Of a stretch of DNA of 7,831 nucleotides, positions 6,163 to 7,831 are shown one piece after another. Position 1 is the stretch's first letter. Each line of letters begins with the position of its first letter. The notes beneath the pieces were generated by a model that was given only the letters and a program-made list of their open reading frames with translations, did not search any database and was not told where the DNA came from. A program made the translations under genes and the position numbers. The stretch is from Trebonia sp. (lineage in GTDB: Bacteria; Actinomycetota; Actinomycetes; Streptosporangiales; Streptosporangiaceae). Location of the stretch: assembly GCA_030038035.1 (NCBI GenBank), contig JASHPP010000664.1, forward strand, positions 1-7,831, given 5' to 3'.

Positions 6163-7152
6163 TCAGCCGCCGATCGCGGACATGGGCCGGTCCGGCTGCA
6201 GGAACGACGGGTCGTTGATCCCGTGCCCGGGGAGCTTGACGGCGACCGCCGCCTGCCAGCGGGCGGCGATCTGCGCATCGGTCGCGCCGCCGCGCAGCAG
6301 GGCGCGCAGGTCGCTTTCCTGCCGGGCGAACAGGCAGTTGCGCACCTGGCCGTCCGCGGTCAGCCGCACCCGGTCGCACGAGCCGCAGAACGGCCTGGTG
6401 ACAGACGCGATCACCCCGACTCGCGCCGGGCCGCCGTCGACAAGGAACGTCTCGGCGGGCGCCGACCCGCGGGAGCGGGCGTCGTCGGCGGCCAGCGCGA
6501 ACGACGACGACAGCGCGGCGAAGATCTCCTCCGCCGTCACCATCTCGGCGCGCTTCCAGCCGTGCTGGGCGTCCAGCGGCATCTGCTCGATGAACCGCAG
6601 CTCGTACCCGAGCGACAGGCAGTACTGGAGCAGCGGCACGGCCTCGTCGTCGTTCAGGCCGCGCATCAGGACCGCGTTGACCTTGACGGGGGTGAGCCCG
6701 GCGGCGGCCGCCGCCGCGAGGCCGTCGAGCACGTCGGGCAGCCGGTCGCGCCGCGCCAGCTTGCGGAACACCTCCGGCCGCAGCGTGTCCAGGGACACGT
6801 TGATCCGGTCAAGGCCGGCCGCCCGCAGCTCACCGGCCCGCCGCGCGAGCCCGATCCCGTTCGTGGTCAGCGAGATCTCCGGCCGCGGCTCCAGCGCGGC
6901 GGTCCGCGCGACGATCGGCACCAGGTCGCGGCGCAGCATCGGCTCGCCGCCGGTGAAGCGCACCTCGCGGATGCCGAGCACGGACACGCCGATCCGGATC
7001 AGCCGGACGATCTCGTCGCCGGTGAGCACCTCCGGCGCCGGCAGCCAGTCCAGGCCCTCAGGCGGCATGCAATAGGCGCAGCGCAGGTTGCACCGATCTG
7101 TCAGCGACACCCGCAGGTCCGTCGCTACCCGCCCGAACGAGTCAGCCAGCAT
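6163..7152 (-). CDS. moaA: GTP 3',8-cyclase MoaA (radical SAM, molybdenum cofactor synthesis)
   Basis: This cytoplasmic radical-SAM enzyme performs the first step of molybdopterin synthesis, converting GTP to 3',8-cyclo-7,8-dihydro-GTP for MoaC. In 329 residues, the normal length, it shows the N-terminal cluster motif C21-x3-C25-x2-C28 (CNLRCAYC), the SAM-contacting FTGGEP at 66-71, TTNG at 96-99 and NVSLDT. It also has the second, GTP-binding cluster C256-x2-C259-x13-C273 (CGSCDRVRLT...RNC). The chain ends in the double glycine (AIGG) needed for activity in MoaA proteins, so the TGA after it is a true stop rather than a Sec codon. GTG (7155) and ATG (7152) are adjacent; an AGG lies 8 nt before the ATG, which I choose. 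The gene begins 39 nt after the 3' end of selC on the same strand and may share its transcript. The tail-to-tail gap to the CDF gene (6127-6162) is GC-rich, without a clear terminator. Confidence 0.96.
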   Translation of the reverse strand: MLADSFGRVATDLRVSLTDRCNLRCAYCMPPEGLDWLPAPEVLTGDEIVRLIRIGVSVLGIREVRFTGGEPMLRRDLVPIVARTAALEPRPEISLTTNGIGLARRAGELRAAGLDRINVSLDTLRPEVFRKLARRDRLPDVLDGLAAAAAAGLTPVKVNAVLMRGLNDDEAVPLLQYCLSLGYELRFIEQMPLDAQHGWKRAEMVTAEEIFAALSSSFALAADDARSRGSAPAETFLVDGGPARVGVIASVTRPFCGSCDRVRLTADGQVRNCLFARQESDLRALLRGGATDAQIAARWQAAVAVKLPGHGINDPSFLQPDRPMSAIGG

Positions 7153-7191
7153 CACTCAAGCCTACGCATTCCGATCGCCCCCACGAGCACC

Positions 7192-7287
7192 TGGCGGAGG
7201 CGGACGGGAATCGAACCCGCCGGCGGCGCGGCACGCCGTCCACTGGTTTTGAAGACCAGGGGGACCACCAGGAACCCAGACGCCTCC
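7192..7287 (-). tRNA. selC: tRNA-Sec (anticodon UCA), selenocysteine tRNA
   Basis: This 96-nt tRNA carries selenocysteine to in-frame UGA codons after serylation by SerRS and conversion by SelA, delivered by SelB. The anticodon stem-loop is CTGGT-CTTCAAA-ACCAG, placing TCA at the anticodon. Acceptor strands GGAGGCG and CGCCTCC pair perfectly, followed by discriminator G and an encoded CCA (7194-7192). The T arm GCGGG-TTCGATT-CCCGT closes with a G-T wobble. Between anticodon and T arms is a long variable arm with stem CGGCG/CGCCG, as required in tRNA-Sec. Length, UCA anticodon and long extra arm together rule out ordinary tRNA-Ser. Oddities: the eighth acceptor position appears as T opposite C, so only 7 bp pair cleanly, and the D stem is imperfect by eye (GGG/CCC plus CC/GG). 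The gene lies just upstream of moaA and is divergent from the GH13 gene. Confidence 0.95.
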
Positions 7288-7293
7288 GCCACG

Positions 7294-7322
7294 ACTCTAC
7301 TGACGCCGACGACGGGTGTGAA
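7294..7322 (-). promoter_or_regulatory. Sigma-70-type promoter of selC
   Basis: On the minus strand, TTCACA (7322-7317, five of six consensus bases) is followed after 17 nt by TAGAGT (7299-7294, four of six). Six further bases lead exactly to position 7287, the first nucleotide of the mature tRNA. The spacing and position make this the likely promoter of selC and perhaps of moaA. The predicted leader is zero to a few nucleotides, which would leave little or nothing for RNase P to remove. Confidence 0.6.
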
Positions 7323-7326
7323 TAAT
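7300..7326 (+). promoter_or_regulatory. Possible promoter of the GH13 gene, overlapping the selC promoter
   Basis: AATAAT (7321-7326) matches five of six -10 bases, with CTGACG (7300-7305, four of six) upstream at a short 15-nt spacing. Transcription would start near 7333 and leave a leader of about 70 nt. The element interlocks with the divergent selC promoter, so the two polymerases could not bind together. The region 7288-7405 otherwise holds only the inverted repeat at 7317-7336 and the GH13 ribosome binding site. Confidence 0.3.
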
Positions 7327-7336
7327 CGAAGTCACA
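7317..7336. promoter_or_regulatory. TGTGA-N10-TCACA inverted repeat between selC and GH13 promoters
   Basis: TGTGA (7317-7321) and TCACA (7332-7336) are exact reverse complements. The left arm overlaps the selC -35 box and the spacer covers the proposed GH13 -10 box, so a protein bound here could switch between the two divergent genes. The arms are those of a CRP-type site, but the 10-nt spacer is longer than the usual six, so CRP binding is doubtful. With 5-bp arms, chance cannot be excluded. Confidence 0.3.
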
Positions 7337-7405
7337 GCGGAAATCGTGAAACAAGGTGGCACCGCACAGCCAGCCCGGCACACGGCCGCACGAGGGGGAC
7401 ACCGA

Positions 7406-7831
7406 GTGAGCGCACAAACCAGCCGGCCGTGGTGGGCGGACGCGGTGGTCTACGAGGTCTACCCGCGCAGCTTCGCCGACAGCAACGGCGACGGCATCGG
7501 GGACCTGGCCGGGCTCCGTGACCGGCTCCCCTACCTCGCCGAACTCGGCGTGGACGCCGTCTGGCTGACCCCGTTCTACCCCTCGCCGCTGGCCGACGGC
7601 GGGTATGACGTCAGCGACTACCGCGACGTCGACCCCCGTCTGGGCACCCTCGCCGGGTTCGACGCCCTGATAGCGGCGACCCGCGAGCACGGGATCAGGG
7701 TGCTCGTCGACCTGGTGCCCAACCACTGCTCGGCGGAGCATCCGCTCTTCAAGCAGGCGCTCGCCGCCGGACCGGGCGCCGACGTGCGCGAGCTGTTCAT
7801 CTTCCGCGACGGCCGGGGTCCGGGCGGGGCC
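7406..7831 (+). CDS. GH13 family alpha-glucosidase, N-terminal part (3' end outside window)
   Basis: The 142 visible residues begin the catalytic (beta/alpha)8 barrel of a glycoside hydrolase family 13 enzyme that probably hydrolyses alpha-glucosides such as maltose or isomaltose. The N-terminus WWADAVVYEVYPRSFADSNG is the typical opening of the oligo-1,6-glucosidase/alpha-glucosidase branch. It continues with the GDGIGDL loop (29-34), LGVDAVWLTPFYPSP, GGYDVSDY (65-72) and conserved region I DLVPNH (102-107). The later catalytic Asp, Glu and Asp lie beyond the window end, so activity cannot be confirmed. No signal peptide is present, so it should be cytoplasmic. The start GTG at 7406 is supported by GAGGGGG seven bases upstream and by alignment with the usual N-terminus. 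Trehalose synthase and sucrose-acting relatives share this N-terminal pattern, so alpha-glucosidase is the most likely rather than the only reading. It is transcribed divergently from selC. Confidence 0.88.
   Translation, partial: MSAQTSRPWWADAVVYEVYPRSFADSNGDGIGDLAGLRDRLPYLAELGVDAVWLTPFYPSPLADGGYDVSDYRDVDPRLGTLAGFDALIAATREHGIRVLVDLVPNHCSAEHPLFKQALAAGPGADVRELFIFRDGRGPGGA

Noticed and set aside
6163..6165. TGA ending moaA as a possible selenocysteine codon, given selC next door.
   Set aside because: The protein before it ends with the conserved terminal Gly-Gly of MoaA at normal length, so it is an ordinary stop; no other gene in the window is cut by an in-frame TGA within a domain.
7153..7191. 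The selC 3' flank as an integration site for a genomic island.
   Set aside because: moaA begins 39 nt later, and no integrase, second partial tRNA copy or direct repeat of the tRNA end is visible.
7142..7741. A minus-strand frame of about 199 codons crossing the GH13 gene, both promoters and selC.
   Set aside because: It runs through a tRNA gene and is antisense to a well-matched GH13 N-terminus.

Overview
The window is very GC-rich, uses G/C at third codon positions and frequent GTG starts, and carries families typical of actinomycetes: a PAC2 protein, a stand-alone 5'-3' exonuclease, a 14-helix DHA2 efflux pump and a GH13 alpha-glucosidase of actinobacterial type. I read it as a chromosomal segment of a high-GC Gram-positive (Actinomycetota). 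No transposase, phage gene or CRISPR array is visible. Coding density is high and most genes are ordinary; the notable parts are a selenocysteine tRNA and several short regulatory structures.

Layout. Positions 1-498 (+) hold the C-terminal part of a PAC2 protein, convergent with a three-gene minus-strand operon read in the order DHA2-type MFS efflux pump (4182-2551), 5'-3' exonuclease (2563-1625), M24 metallopeptidase (1628-507). All three genes overlap at their ends, so translational coupling is likely. A 9+9 bp perfect inverted repeat (4194-4220) sits just before the pump start and includes part of its Shine-Dalgarno sequence. Further upstream, also on minus, is a small secreted Rieske [2Fe-2S] lipoprotein (4824-4291).

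The Rieske gene is divergent from a CDF zinc/cation exporter (5089-6126, +). The roughly 260-bp gap between them carries a 16-bp direct repeat in two copies; the second copy forms a 22-bp palindrome with a core close to the CRP/FNR-type TGTGA-N6-TCACA site. Next, on minus, is moaA (7152-6163; first step of molybdenum cofactor synthesis), preceded by a 96-nt tRNA with anticodon UCA and a long variable arm: tRNA-Sec, selC (7287-7192). The 39-nt gap and shared strand suggest one selC-moaA transcription unit, behind a good sigma-70-type promoter whose predicted start falls on tRNA nucleotide 1. Divergent from selC and running off the window end is a GH13 alpha-glucosidase gene (7406 onward, +).

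How the parts fit. The presence of selC implies that the organism decodes UGA as selenocysteine; selA, selB, selD and the selenoproteins must lie elsewhere. Bacterial selenoproteins include molybdenum-dependent formate dehydrogenases, so selC next to moaA makes functional sense, though no such enzyme is in the window. I see no evidence for a wholly new multi-gene system. The best leads are the selC-moaA arrangement, the leaderless-looking selC promoter, the Rieske/CDF palindrome and repeat, and the hairpin over the pump ribosome binding site.
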